DNA of 60,374 bases from UBA1181 sp045639525 (GTDB lineage Bacteria > Bacteroidota > Bacteroidia > Bacteroidales > Paludibacteraceae): contig JAZUDI010000023.1 in assembly GCA_045639525.1 (NCBI GenBank), positions 1-60,374 of the forward strand, written 5' to 3'. How positions within the stretch are numbered: the stretch's first letter is position 1; every line of letters begins with the position of its first letter. The notes beneath the pieces were generated by a model. That model was not told the origin of the DNA and did not search any database. It was given only the letters and a program-made list of their open reading frames with translations. This document shows positions 8,703-17,814 of this stretch, one piece after another. The position numbers were made by a program, and so were the translations under genes.

Positions 8703-10085
8703 TTAAGCTTTCTTCTCGGTTTTGGTTGCGCTTTTCTTTGTGGATGTCGCCTTTTTGGTGGTTTTCGCCTCGCTCTTTGCGGCTTTGCAAGCCTTTGATG
8801 CGGAGAATCCCTGGCTCTTTTCCTCCTCCAATTGCGCAATGATTTTACCCTGTGCGTCGATGGTCTTCATAAGGGAGTTCAACTCCTCCACATCGACACC
8901 TTCTGGGAATTTCTCACGGACACGGATCATAAAGTCGCTCAATACGTTCATGTAGTTGGTGAACGCCTCGAATGGGGTCTCGTATGGCGACATATGGTTT
9001 GGACCTCCGGAGAAGTGCTTCGTACTCATGTAGTAGAAGTGGTCGCATGATTGGAGATAATTCCAGTCTTGCAAGATCTTACGCTCTGAACAGAGACGTA
9101 CTTTGTCGCGTATGCTGTAGAGTTTGTTGTAAGCGGAACGTTGCAGTTCGTTACCCAACCAAGCAGAGGTGTTGCGCTCCTCGTCCGCCCAAGAGATGGT
9201 GTAAGGAACGTGGATCTGGTCGATCGGTTTCTTCTTGCTGAATAGGTTGGCGGGTGTCTCGAAGTTGATGCCCGCTTGCTCCGCCATGCGAGGCAGCGCC
9301 TTCAAGAATTCGAAGATACCGGTCTCTCTGCTTTGAATTTCACCGAATGTCTCGTAACCCATGAATAGGTTGATGACATCCTCGTCTTTCGGACAGGCTG
9401 AGATCCAGTCGATCAACTTGTCAGCGGTCAATGGGAATTGGTCCCAGCTCCAATCGGAGAAGCGGAAGGTGATATCGTCGCTTAGCTTGGAGTTCTTCAA
9501 GAGCAATTTAAGTCTTGGATTGCTGGCGCAGCAGTACACGTAGTTAGGACTCTTCCATCCGAGAATGTGTTTCGCACCCTCTGTGATCATGCCCTTGAAG
9601 CCCATGTTGGCCACTCTTCTACCGATATCGTCAGAGTAGAGCAACTCGGTGTTTCTGAAGGTGGTAGGTTTGTATCCGAAGAGACTTTGGATCTTGTTGG
9701 CGTGTTGCTTCACCTGTACCTCGAACTCGTCGTTCTCCTCCTCCAAGCTGGCGAGGGAGTGGGCGAATGTCTCCGCAAGGAACTCCACACAACCGGTTTG
9801 AGCCAACTCCTTGAAGGAGTCGATCACCTCCGGCGCATATAGCTCAAATTGTTCCAATGCCACGCCCGAAATGGAGAATGCCACCTTGAATTTTCCTTCT
9901 GTCTCCTTGATCATCTGAAGGATGGTCTGGTTGGCAGGCAAGTAGCAGTGCTCCGCGATGCGGTGGATGACCTCTTCGTTGGTGTAATCATCGTAGTAGT
10001 AGTGATCCTTGCCAATATCGAAGAATTTATACCTTTTCAACCTGAATGGTTGGTGTATTTGAAAGTAAAAACAAATTGATCTCAT
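8703..10085 (-). CDS. GH57 alpha-amylase-like protein, catalytic Asp apparently missing
   Basis: 460 aa. The N-terminal 'HQPFRLKR' is GH57 motif 1. Further on 'FRNTELLYSD' and 'MITEGAKHILGWK' match the middle motifs, the Glu in ITEG being a plausible nucleophile. In GH57 alpha-amylases motif 4 reads MDYETFGE, with Asp as acid/base; here it reads MGYETFGE, so the acid/base seems replaced by Gly. GH57 alpha-amylase-like homologues with incomplete catalytic sites have been described, so this may be a binding or regulatory protein. The last 30 residues are Lys/Ala/Thr/Ser-rich and look disordered. It is the third gene of a glycogen operon, 27 nt after the glycosyltransferase gene. Family firm; activity doubtful. 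Confidence 0.88.
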   Translation of the reverse strand: MRSICFYFQIHQPFRLKRYKFFDIGKDHYYYDDYTNEEVIHRIAEHCYLPANQTILQMIKETEGKFKVAFSISGVALEQFELYAPEVIDSFKELAQTGCVEFLAETFAHSLASLEEENDEFEVQVKQHANKIQSLFGYKPTTFRNTELLYSDDIGRRVANMGFKGMITEGAKHILGWKSPNYVYCCASNPRLKLLLKNSKLSDDITFRFSDWSWDQFPLTADKLIDWISACPKDEDVINLFMGYETFGEIQSRETGIFEFLKALPRMAEQAGINFETPANLFSKKKPIDQIHVPYTISWADEERNTSAWLGNELQRSAYNKLYSIRDKVRLCSERKILQDWNYLQSCDHFYYMSTKHFSGGPNHMSPYETPFEAFTNYMNVLSDFMIRVREKFPEGVDVEELNSLMKTIDAQGKIIAQLEEEKSQGFSASKACKAAKSEAKTTKKATSTKKSATKTEKKA

Positions 10086-10112
10086 GATATGTCGCTTTTT
10101 TTTGTTACAATA

Positions 10113-11378
10113 TTATTTCCATCCCAATACCTTGTTGTAGATGTCGCGAACCTTCAAGGCCGCATTCTCCCAGATGATTCCATCCACCTCTCTCTTTCCC
10201 TCCACCCGGAGGTAATCGTACATGGATGGGTAGGTGATGATGGAGTAGATGGCGTTGGCCATGGCGTCGATGTCCCAGTAATCCACTTTGATGGCGTTGT
10301 TGAGAATCTCCGCGCATCCTGATTGCTTCGATACGATAGTAGGAACACCCACTTGCATCGCCTCCAAAGGAGAGATGCCGAATGGTTCCGAAACGGAAGG
10401 CATGATGTAAACATCGCTCGATTTCAGCATCTCATATACTTGGTTGCCTTTCAAGAATCCGGTGAAATGGAAACGGTCGCCGATGTTGCGGCTTGCCACG
10501 AGGCTGATCATCTTTTCCATCATATCTCCGCTTCCTGCCATCACGAAACGTACATTGTCGGTCTTCTGTAGAACCTTGTAGGCGGCCTCCACGAAGTATT
10601 CCGGTCCCTTTTGCATGGTGATACGGCCTAGGAAGGTCACCACCTTGTCTTTGGTGTTGTGCTGCGCCTCGATCGCCTGGATAGCCGGACTCAAAGGCTC
10701 CACCGCGTTGTGGACGGTAGTCACCTTGCGGGGATCGATGTTATAACGGTCGATCACGGTATCCCTTGTCTTGTCGCTGACGGTGATGATATGGTCGGCA
10801 TGGTCCATTCCCGCCTTCTCGATGCTATATACCACAGGGTTCACGTTACCGCGGCTTCTGTCGAAGTCGGTCGCATGGACGTGGATGACGAGTGGTTTGC
10901 CCGATACATATTTCGCGTGCACGCCTGCTGGATAGGTCAACCAGTCGTGGGAGTGGATGATGTCAAAGTCCATGGCTCTGCAGACAACACCCGCTACCGC
11001 GTCGTAATTGCGGATCTCCTCTTGGAGGTTGTTCGGATAACGGCCCGAGAACTCGATAGAGCCGATGCCGTTGGTGCCGATATGGTGGTTGTCCTCTTGG
11101 ATGCAGTTCCTGAAATGGTAATACTCATCCGTGGTCAATCTTCCTGCCAACTCTTGGTTGAGGTAATCCCAGTTGGGCTCTTTCCAGACCACCGGTACTT
11201 TATTCGCAGCGATGATCTTCATGAAACTTTGGTCTTCGTCTCCCCATGGTTTAGGCAGGACAAAGGAGATCTCCATGTCTTTTTGTACGGACATGCCTCG
11301 GGTAAGACCGTAACTTGCCGTTCCTAAACCTCCTAAAATATGTGGAGGAAACTCCCAACCAAACATTAATGCCTTCAT
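10113..11378 (-). CDS. Glycogen synthase-like glycosyltransferase (GT-B)
   Basis: 421 aa. The N-terminus 'FGWEFPPHILGGLG' is the sugar-nucleotide/acceptor loop typical of glycogen synthases and related GT4/GT5 enzymes. A 'SHDWLT' segment and the C-terminal E-x7-E motif 'SEPFGISPLEAMQ' (nucleotide-sugar binding) complete a GT-B fold. No signal peptide or membrane helix, so cytoplasmic. It lies 12 nt after the debranching-enzyme gene and before the GH57 gene, the same trio found in other Bacteroidales, where it is taken as the glycogen synthase. Donor (UDP- or ADP-glucose) cannot be read from the sequence. Confidence 0.9.
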   Translation of the reverse strand: MKALMFGWEFPPHILGGLGTASYGLTRGMSVQKDMEISFVLPKPWGDEDQSFMKIIAANKVPVVWKEPNWDYLNQELAGRLTTDEYYHFRNCIQEDNHHIGTNGIGSIEFSGRYPNNLQEEIRNYDAVAGVVCRAMDFDIIHSHDWLTYPAGVHAKYVSGKPLVIHVHATDFDRSRGNVNPVVYSIEKAGMDHADHIITVSDKTRDTVIDRYNIDPRKVTTVHNAVEPLSPAIQAIEAQHNTKDKVVTFLGRITMQKGPEYFVEAAYKVLQKTDNVRFVMAGSGDMMEKMISLVASRNIGDRFHFTGFLKGNQVYEMLKSSDVYIMPSVSEPFGISPLEAMQVGVPTIVSKQSGCAEILNNAIKVDYWDIDAMANAIYSIITYPSMYDYLRVEGKREVDGIIWENAALKVRDIYNKVLGWK

Positions 11379-11390
11379 AGTATATGCGTG

Positions 11391-13334
11391 CTAGTCGTTC
11401 TTTTGATTCTTTAAAAGTTTTATGGTTCGCAAAATCTCCGCGATGTTCATGGCGAAGGAGATACCTCCCTGTCCTTTGTATGGCGGGTTGCCGTCATACA
11501 TCTCGCAGAGGGTTCCGATGCATCCGATGAACATCTCCTCTTCGATGCCCGCCAAGGCTCTCTCCGCGAAGTAGAATCCGCTGGTCTTATAGACACTGAG
11601 GTAGGCCTCGATGTATGGACCCAACAGCCATGGCCATGCGGCTCCTTGGTGTTTGGAGAAGAGTCGGGTATCTTCGTTACCTTCGCAAGAACCTCTGTAG
11701 TTAGGGCTCTTCGGACTCAATGATCGTAACCCCTTTGGTGTGAACAGCTCTTTGGTGGCGATGTCCACGATTGCCTTCTTTTGCTTGTTCTCCAATGGGG
11801 AATATTTTAAAGAGGCTGCGAGTATCATGTTAGGTCGAACCGATAATTCCTTGTGGTGCTCGCTGACGAAATCGTATAGGTAATAGCCGTTCCAGAATGT
11901 TGGGGAGAAATTCTCCTGCAACTTGTTGGCGTATTTCGTCAGGGTCTCGCTGAAATGTTCTTCCCCGAATTTCATGGAGAGTTCCGCTACGAAACGAAGC
12001 GCATTGTACCATAATGCGTTGATCTCAACGATATAACCGCTTCTTGGCGTGACTGGTTGTCCGTTGAACATGCCGTCCATCCAAGTGTTGGCGTTGTCCC
12101 AGCCGTAGCTGTAAAGGAGCGCGTTGTCGTGGATGAAGAGGTTGTTGTGCTTTTGTTTCAAAATGAATTCGATGATATCCTTTAGGATGTCTCCGTACAA
12201 TTCCCAAGCCTCCTCGTCGCTTGTCGCTTTCGCGTATTCCTGGATGTCCCATATTACCCAAAGAAGCACATCTGGCTTCTCCATGCCGACCACATCTCTC
12301 TCCAACGGTTTCCCGTTCATGAAGTTGCGGATAGCAGGAATCATGGAGGCCATGACCTTTTGGAATGCTGGTTTGTCGTCGATGGCGAGCGATACGCCTG
12401 GAAGGGAGATGAACATATCCCTTGCTTGACACTTGAACCAAGGGTAACCGGCCAAGAGGTATAACTCCTCCGGACTCTTTCGGCAGAACAACTGTTGCGC
12501 CGAATTCTTCAAACAGTTGAAGAAACTGGTACGGGTGGTACGGGTGGATATTTCGTTGAAACAGATTTCCGCCAATTTAGGGCAATCCGCCTTGCTGACG
12601 CCTGCGGAGAAGATCACTGATTCGCCCTTCTTGATCGGCAACTCGAAGTGCCCGGGCACGAATAGATCCTCTTTGTGGTAGTAGCCGCGCTCCAACTCTT
12701 TCGGGTATTCGATTCCCTTGTTCCAACTTGGATCGGAGACGAATTTCACCGGTTTGTTGAATTGCATGAAGAGTTGTGGGTAGCCAGGGTAGAGGCACAT
12801 GGCGATACCGTTCTCCACCTCTTCGAAGGCCGTATTGATGTTGTTGTTCTCCACGCAAAGCGCGTTCACATTACGGAATGCGAGGAACGGCTTGAATTGG
12901 AGGATGGTCTCCGAGTGTGCGTCGAGCAACGTGTATTTGATCAAGATTCTATTTTCATACGAAACGAAAACCTTCTCCTTCGAGATGACCACACCACCCA
13001 CGCGGTAGACTTCGGATGGCACGATTTCGAAATTGAACTCCCTCTGGTACTTGTGGCCTTGAGGCGCGTAGTAGTCGCCGTCGTATTTGTGGATGCCCAA
13101 GTTGAAGGCCGCTCCGTGTTGGATGACGGTCTCGTCCAGTGAGGAGAGGAGGACGTGGTTGTCGTTGTCCAGATTCTTAACCGGTGTGATCAGCAATCCA
13201 TGGTATTTTCTTGTATTGCATCCGATGACGGTTGTGCAGTGATATGCGCCAGACTTGTTGGTGCGCAACATCTCCCTCTGCTGGGACTGCTCCAAGTTGG
13301 TCAAAAGCGTTTTGTCGAATCTAAGATAACTCAT
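11391..13334 (-). CDS. Glycogen debranching enzyme (amylo-alpha-1,6-glucosidase type)
   Basis: 647 aa. The N-terminal ~220 residues match the beta-sandwich domain of bacterial/archaeal debranching enzymes ('NTRKYHGLLI', 'SLDET'). The C-terminal (alpha/alpha)6 barrel carries 'AGYPWFKCQARDMFISLPG', 'TWMDG' and 'HQGAAWPWLLGPY', typical of the GDE_C amylo-1,6-glucosidase family. It removes alpha-1,6 branches during glycogen breakdown. It is the first gene of the glycogen operon, so its promoter should lie in 13335-13470; no exact TAnnTTTG was found there on the minus strand. The intergenic region to the divergent pseudouridine synthase gene is 221 bp. Confidence 0.93.
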   Translation of the reverse strand: MSYLRFDKTLLTNLEQSQQREMLRTNKSGAYHCTTVIGCNTRKYHGLLITPVKNLDNDNHVLLSSLDETVIQHGAAFNLGIHKYDGDYYAPQGHKYQREFNFEIVPSEVYRVGGVVISKEKVFVSYENRILIKYTLLDAHSETILQFKPFLAFRNVNALCVENNNINTAFEEVENGIAMCLYPGYPQLFMQFNKPVKFVSDPSWNKGIEYPKELERGYYHKEDLFVPGHFELPIKKGESVIFSAGVSKADCPKLAEICFNEISTRTTRTSFFNCLKNSAQQLFCRKSPEELYLLAGYPWFKCQARDMFISLPGVSLAIDDKPAFQKVMASMIPAIRNFMNGKPLERDVVGMEKPDVLLWVIWDIQEYAKATSDEEAWELYGDILKDIIEFILKQKHNNLFIHDNALLYSYGWDNANTWMDGMFNGQPVTPRSGYIVEINALWYNALRFVAELSMKFGEEHFSETLTKYANKLQENFSPTFWNGYYLYDFVSEHHKELSVRPNMILAASLKYSPLENKQKKAIVDIATKELFTPKGLRSLSPKSPNYRGSCEGNEDTRLFSKHQGAAWPWLLGPYIEAYLSVYKTSGFYFAERALAGIEEEMFIGCIGTLCEMYDGNPPYKGQGGISFAMNIAEILRTIKLLKNQKND

Positions 13335-13469
13335 GCCACATCAATTTACTTGTCAAACAATTAAAAGTATGAAAAATCGGTTAAATTTAAGCATTTTTCT
13401 TCAAAGGGTGGATTGAAAAAAGGAATTTTTTTGTTGCCGGAATCTATGGAAGGATGAATCATTCAATAT

Positions 13470-13503
13470 TTTGATTGTATATTGTTCTTTTTCGTTAATT
13501 TTG
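13470..13503 (+). promoter_or_regulatory. Promoter for the pseudouridine synthase operon
   Basis: TTTG (13470-13473) and TAATTTTG (13496-13503) are spaced by 22 nt, close to the Bacteroidota -33/-7 layout. Transcription would start near 13510, giving a leader of about 45 nt. Confidence 0.6.
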
Positions 13504-13555
13504 TGGGTTAATAAGTGTCGAATAGTAAGACACTGTTCCGTAAAAAATAGTTGTT

Positions 13556-14467
13556 ATGTTATCAAAAGAATCATCTTACAGACAAGGGAATAGCAAAGCC
13601 GTTAATTTCCATGTGAAGGAGCCTGCTAAATTGTTCGACTTCGTGATGGCGAAGATTGGCAGTATGAGTAAAACCGCCGTGAAGGGTGTGCTTGCGCGTG
13701 GTCAGGTCTTTGTCAACGACCAGGTGAACACCCAATTCGATTACTTGCTTCAAGTGGGCGACTCCGTCAAGGTGGATTTCTCCAAGTCGGGAACTGGCTT
13801 GAAGAGCAGCAAGGTCTCTGTCTTGTATGAAGATGAGCACATCATAGTGGTCGATAAGTCCGCGGGAGTCCTCTCTGTCGCTACCGACAAGCAGGAGGAG
13901 TACACCGCCTTCCGGGTGGTGATGAACCATTTGAAGAAACAGAAGAAGAGTAACCGCGTCTATGTGGTCCACCGTTTGGACCGCGAGACCTCCGGCGTTT
14001 TGATCTTCGCGAAAAACAAGGATGTCCAATTCCTCATGCAACGCAATTGGCAGCGTGATGTCCACAGCAAAATCTATTATGCGATAGTGGAGGGTGTCGT
14101 GGAGAAGGATAAGGATGAAATCCATACTTGGTTGAACGAGGATCCGAAATCTAAAAAAGTATATTCGGCCGATTTCGATAATGGCGGTCAGGAGGCGATC
14201 ACCCGTTATGAGGTGGTGAAGCGTATGAAAGAGCATACCCTTTTGAAAGTCTCTTTGGTGACTGGCAGGAAGAATCAGATCCGTGTCCACATGCAAAGCA
14301 TCGGACATCCGATTATCGGCGACAAGAAATATGGTGGTTCCACCTCTCCGATCGGTCGGATCGGACTACATGCGGAGTCTATCACCCTGCGTCACCCTAT
14401 GACGACCAAGGTGATGACCTTTACGGCGGAGTTGCCTGAAAAGATGAGTCGTTTCGTTAATAAATAG
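13556..14467 (+). CDS. RluA-family 23S rRNA pseudouridine synthase
   Basis: 303 aa. An S4 RNA-binding domain (about 20-85, 'VKGVLARGQVFVND') precedes the RluA/RluD catalytic domain. The signature 'HRLDRETSG' begins at H139, making D142 the catalytic aspartate; 'GRKNQIRVHM' is the second conserved segment. The enzyme isomerises specific uridines in ribosomal RNA. Which site it modifies (RluC/RluD-type) is not decidable by eye. It is followed after 7 nt by the Xaa-Pro aminopeptidase gene and the two probably form an operon. Confidence 0.9.
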   Translation: MLSKESSYRQGNSKAVNFHVKEPAKLFDFVMAKIGSMSKTAVKGVLARGQVFVNDQVNTQFDYLLQVGDSVKVDFSKSGTGLKSSKVSVLYEDEHIIVVDKSAGVLSVATDKQEEYTAFRVVMNHLKKQKKSNRVYVVHRLDRETSGVLIFAKNKDVQFLMQRNWQRDVHSKIYYAIVEGVVEKDKDEIHTWLNEDPKSKKVYSADFDNGGQEAITRYEVVKRMKEHTLLKVSLVTGRKNQIRVHMQSIGHPIIGDKKYGGSTSPIGRIGLHAESITLRHPMTTKVMTFTAELPEKMSRFVNK

Positions 14468-14474
14468 TCTGACT

Positions 14475-16232
14475 ATGAGTAAGTTGGATGTGGTCAGAAA
14501 CGGCATGGCCGAACGGGGGATTGATGCTTATATCGTCCCTTCCGAAGATCCCCATTTGAGTGAGTATCCTCCTGAGGAGTATAAATTAAGAAAACATATA
14601 TCGGGGTTTACCGGATCCGCTGGCACATTGGTGGTTCTTTCTGAGCGTGCTGGCCTATGGACTGATTCCCGTTACTATTTGCAAGCTGCCTCCGAGTTGG
14701 AGGGAAGTGGCATTACCCTATTCAAGGATGGCTTGGCGGAGACGCCCTCTTATGCGGAATGGATCTGTTCCAAGTTGCCGCGGGGAGGTCGTGTGGCCAT
14801 TGATGGGTCTTGTTTCTCGGTGGCCGCCGTGGAAAAGTTAGCGGATACGTTTGCCGCTCATGGATTGATTCTGACGACTGATATAGAGCCTCTTTGGAAT
14901 GAAGGAATCGTTCCCGTCCGTCGTGACGTGTATGCGCTTCCTGCAACTGTGGCTGGCGCTTCCCATAAGGAGAAACGTGAAAGGATATTCGCCTCTACCC
15001 AAGCAGACGCGCTTCTGTTGAGCGGATTGGATGAGGTGGCCTGGGCGTTGAATCTGCGCGGGTCTGATACCCCCTATAATCCTGTCTTTGTCGCCTATGC
15101 CTTGGTGAAGCGTGATCAAACGATCCTGTTTGCCGATGAGGCTGCTTTCCCGGGCACCGTAAAAGGTTATCTGGAAAAAGAGTCCATCAAGGTGCTTCCT
15201 TACGACTCTATTCACGATTATCTGCGTCAATTGCCCAAGGAGATCGCTGTCTCTTTGGACCCCAATAAAACCAATGAACGCGTATTCCGGTCGGTAGGTT
15301 GTAGGATGATACGGGAAGATTCGCCTGTCACCATGTTGAAGGCCTGCAAGAACGAGACTGAATTGGCGGGATTCCGCGAGGCGATGGTGAAGGACGGCGT
15401 GGCTTTGGCGGAGGCTTTTTCCGAAATATATGAGCGAGTTGCTTCCGACGATGCGGTGACGGAGTTGGCGGTGGCTGGCATATTGTTGCGGTGTCGTGCC
15501 CAGCAGGATGACTTCAAATGCGAAAGTTTCTCCACTATAGCGGGGTATGGTGCCCATGGCGCTGTGGTCCATTATAGTGCGACGGAGGATTCGAATGTCG
15601 TCGTAGGGAAGGAGTCCCTTCTTTTGGTGGACTCTGGAGGCAACTACCTCCATGGCACCACCGACATCACCCGAACCTTCTCGTTCGGTACCCCGACGGA
15701 GGCTCAGCGCGTTGATTATACGGCTGTCTTGAAGGGGCACATTGCCATTGCGAGGGCTATCTTCCCAGCTGGCACGCAAGGTTCGCAGTTGGATGCTTTG
15801 GCCAAACAGTTTCTTTGGCGAATAGGGGCCGATTATGGCCATGGCACCGGTCATGGCGTAGGCCATTTCCTCTGTGTGCATGAGGGGCCGCAAAATATAC
15901 GAAAGGTAGGCAATGGGGTGGCGTTGAGGCCAGGTATGGTCTTGTCTGACGAGCCAGGCCTTTATAGAGAGGGGAGACATGGTATCCGTATCGAGAATAT
16001 GGTGGCAGTGGTACCCAAAATGGAGAGCGAGTATGGCCCGTTCTATGGGTTTGAAACATTGACGCTCTTCCCTTACGATAGAAGTCTGATCGCGGTGGAA
16101 CTTCTCTCAGACGAGGAGTTGGATTGGGTGAACGCCTACCATGCAAGAGTCCGAACGGCGCTTTCTCCAGTTGTTAGAAGTGAAAAAACATTAAATTGGC
16201 TCTCGAAAATGACTTCGGTTATGACGAGATGA
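14475..16232 (+). CDS. pepP: Xaa-Pro aminopeptidase (M24B, long form)
   Basis: 585 aa, the long ~590-residue aminopeptidase P form common in Bacteroidota. Two creatinase N-like domains (about 1-300) precede the pita-bread catalytic domain. The dinuclear metal ligands are all present: D386 ('VDSGG'), D397 ('TTDIT'), H460 ('GHGVGH'), E493 ('DEPG') and E507 ('IENM'). It cleaves N-terminal residues ahead of proline and acts in the cytoplasm (no signal peptide). It lies 7 nt after the pseudouridine synthase gene. The gene name is used for function; several M24B paralogues usually coexist. Confidence 0.93.
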   Translation: MSKLDVVRNGMAERGIDAYIVPSEDPHLSEYPPEEYKLRKHISGFTGSAGTLVVLSERAGLWTDSRYYLQAASELEGSGITLFKDGLAETPSYAEWICSKLPRGGRVAIDGSCFSVAAVEKLADTFAAHGLILTTDIEPLWNEGIVPVRRDVYALPATVAGASHKEKRERIFASTQADALLLSGLDEVAWALNLRGSDTPYNPVFVAYALVKRDQTILFADEAAFPGTVKGYLEKESIKVLPYDSIHDYLRQLPKEIAVSLDPNKTNERVFRSVGCRMIREDSPVTMLKACKNETELAGFREAMVKDGVALAEAFSEIYERVASDDAVTELAVAGILLRCRAQQDDFKCESFSTIAGYGAHGAVVHYSATEDSNVVVGKESLLLVDSGGNYLHGTTDITRTFSFGTPTEAQRVDYTAVLKGHIAIARAIFPAGTQGSQLDALAKQFLWRIGADYGHGTGHGVGHFLCVHEGPQNIRKVGNGVALRPGMVLSDEPGLYREGRHGIRIENMVAVVPKMESEYGPFYGFETLTLFPYDRSLIAVELLSDEELDWVNAYHARVRTALSPVVRSEKTLNWLSKMTSVMTR

Positions 16233-16290
16233 AGATAAAATAGTTAATTTAGCATTATTAAAATTGCAAAGAAAAATACGATATAGCATC

Positions 16291-17697
16291 ATGAAAAGAT
16301 TCTTTTTGATTTTAGCGGCGCTCTCGTTGTCGCTTCTTGCTAACGCGGCTAGTTCGGGTTACAAGATTCAGTTGAATGTGAAAAACATGAAGAATGAGAA
16401 GGCCTATTTGGCTTATCATATGAATGGTAAAACCTATTCCCGTGATACTTTGGTGTTGGACGGTAAGGGTGTTGGTAGCTTCCAAGGTCAGAAGAAGTTG
16501 GATGAAGGTATTTACATCATCTATTTCAATGCGGAGAAGTATTTCGATTTGTTGATCGGCGCCGACCAGAACATCAAAGTCGTGGTGGATACCGCCAAGT
16601 TGGACGATGCGGTGGTGACAGGTGCGCAGGAGAGTGTCGAGTTCCAAGGCTTGAGGCAGTTTCTCATCAAGATGAACACCGAGCGTATCGATCTTCAAAA
16701 AAAGTACAAGGATAAGTTGATTGATTCCACCAAGTTCTATGACACTTTCGATAAGATGACTGAAAAGGTGATGGGCTATCAGAATGATTTGGTGGAGCGC
16801 AACAAGCATAATTTCCTGGGCGCTTATGTGAAGGGTACTATCCCGGTGGAGACGCCTGAATTCGAGGAGGTCGCGGACTCTATCCGTTCTCGTGTCCGTT
16901 ATCAATATTTCAAGAAGCACTATTTCGATAACATCAATTTGAGCGATCCACGCTTCTTGCGTACACCGTTCTTCCCTTCTATGGTGGATGGATTCATCTC
17001 CCGTCATGTGTTGCAGGATCCCGATACTTTGGCCGCCGCTGCTATCGATTTGATTGAGCGTAGCAAGGGAGATACCTTGACCTTCCAGGTAATGACCAGC
17101 AAGATGATCAATTACGGTATCTCCAGTAAGATGATGGGAATGGATAAACTTTGGTTGAAGTTGGCGGATAAATACTATTTCAGTGGTCAAGCTAAGTGGG
17201 CGGATTCCGCTTGGGTAGAGTCGCTCCGCAAAGAGGCCAAGAAGATCCGTTACAATTTGGTGGGCGATAATGGTTATATGCTCTCCATGCGTGATTCCAC
17301 CAGCCGCATTGTTAAGTTGGAGGACATCAAGGCGGAGTGTGTCTTGGTTTACTTCTTCGAGCCAACCTGCGGCCACTGTAAGAAGACGACTCCTGTGCTT
17401 CACGACTCTGTCTATGTGAAGTGGAAAGATAAGGGATTTGAGGTCTTCGCTTGCTATACGCAGACCGATAGAAACGAATGGATGGAATTCGTCAATAAGA
17501 ACCATATGCAGGATTGGGTGAATGTCTGGGATCCATACCGTGAGTCCTTCTTCTGGGAGTTCTACGATACTTCCGCTACCCCGGGTGTCTATCTTTTGAA
17601 CAAGGAGCGTAAAATCATTGCGAAGAAGATTGATATGAAGACGCTTGATATGATTCTGAACGAGGAACTTGTGAAGCGTAAGGAAAATAAAAAGTAA
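16291..17697 (+). CDS. TlpA-like periplasmic thioredoxin-fold protein
   Basis: 468 aa from the ATG at 16291, chosen because it gives a clean signal peptide (MKRFFLILAALSLSLLANA). An upstream in-frame ATG (16264) would add nine basic residues with no benefit. The N-terminal part (to about 120) resembles the DUF4369 beta domain, the middle is helical (DUF5106-like), and the C-terminal ~140 residues form a thioredoxin domain with CGHC at 360-363 and cis-Pro 'ATPGVYLL'. Such proteins are exported thiol-disulfide oxidoreductases of the Bacteroidota envelope. It follows the aminopeptidase by 58 nt and ends at a hairpin terminator. Confidence 0.85.
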   Translation: MKRFFLILAALSLSLLANAASSGYKIQLNVKNMKNEKAYLAYHMNGKTYSRDTLVLDGKGVGSFQGQKKLDEGIYIIYFNAEKYFDLLIGADQNIKVVVDTAKLDDAVVTGAQESVEFQGLRQFLIKMNTERIDLQKKYKDKLIDSTKFYDTFDKMTEKVMGYQNDLVERNKHNFLGAYVKGTIPVETPEFEEVADSIRSRVRYQYFKKHYFDNINLSDPRFLRTPFFPSMVDGFISRHVLQDPDTLAAAAIDLIERSKGDTLTFQVMTSKMINYGISSKMMGMDKLWLKLADKYYFSGQAKWADSAWVESLRKEAKKIRYNLVGDNGYMLSMRDSTSRIVKLEDIKAECVLVYFFEPTCGHCKKTTPVLHDSVYVKWKDKGFEVFACYTQTDRNEWMEFVNKNHMQDWVNVWDPYRESFFWEFYDTSATPGVYLLNKERKIIAKKIDMKTLDMILNEELVKRKENKK

Positions 17698-17707
17698 GAT
17701 AAGAATA

Positions 17708-17729
17708 TGGGCACTCGTAAGGGTGCCCA
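17708..17729 (+). terminator. Hairpin terminator after the TlpA-like gene
   Basis: A 7-bp stem (TGGGCAC / GTGCCCA, 8-nt loop) lies about 10 nt after the stop codon. The downstream tract (attcgttt) is only partly U-rich, so termination may be incomplete and readthrough into the carbonic anhydrase gene is possible. Confidence 0.55.
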
Positions 17730-17766
17730 ATTCGTTTAGGAAGGTTCTCAATTGATGATACTCCAT

Positions 17767-17808
17767 CCATAATCCATAATTCATAATTCATAATTCTTAA
17801 TTCTTAAT
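17767..17808 (+). repeat. Six tandem AT-rich heptamers before the carbonic anhydrase gene
   Basis: Six consecutive 7-nt units: CCATAAT twice, TCATAAT twice, TCTTAAT twice. The array ends 6 nt before the ATG of the gamma-carbonic anhydrase gene, so it occupies its promoter or ribosome-binding region. No TAnnTTTG promoter is visible between array and ATG. The paired drift (two identical copies of each variant) suggests growth by slippage or unit duplication. Confidence 0.85.
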
Positions 17809-17814
17809 TGTTGT

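Noticed and set aside
14838..15980. 380-codon open frame on the minus strand
   Set aside because: Antisense to the Xaa-Pro aminopeptidase gene, whose five metal ligands are intact.
16312..17784. 490-codon open frame on the minus strand
   Set aside because: Antisense to the TlpA-like gene, which has a signal peptide and CGHC motif. The minus frame is rich in His/Ile/Leu without recognisable domains.
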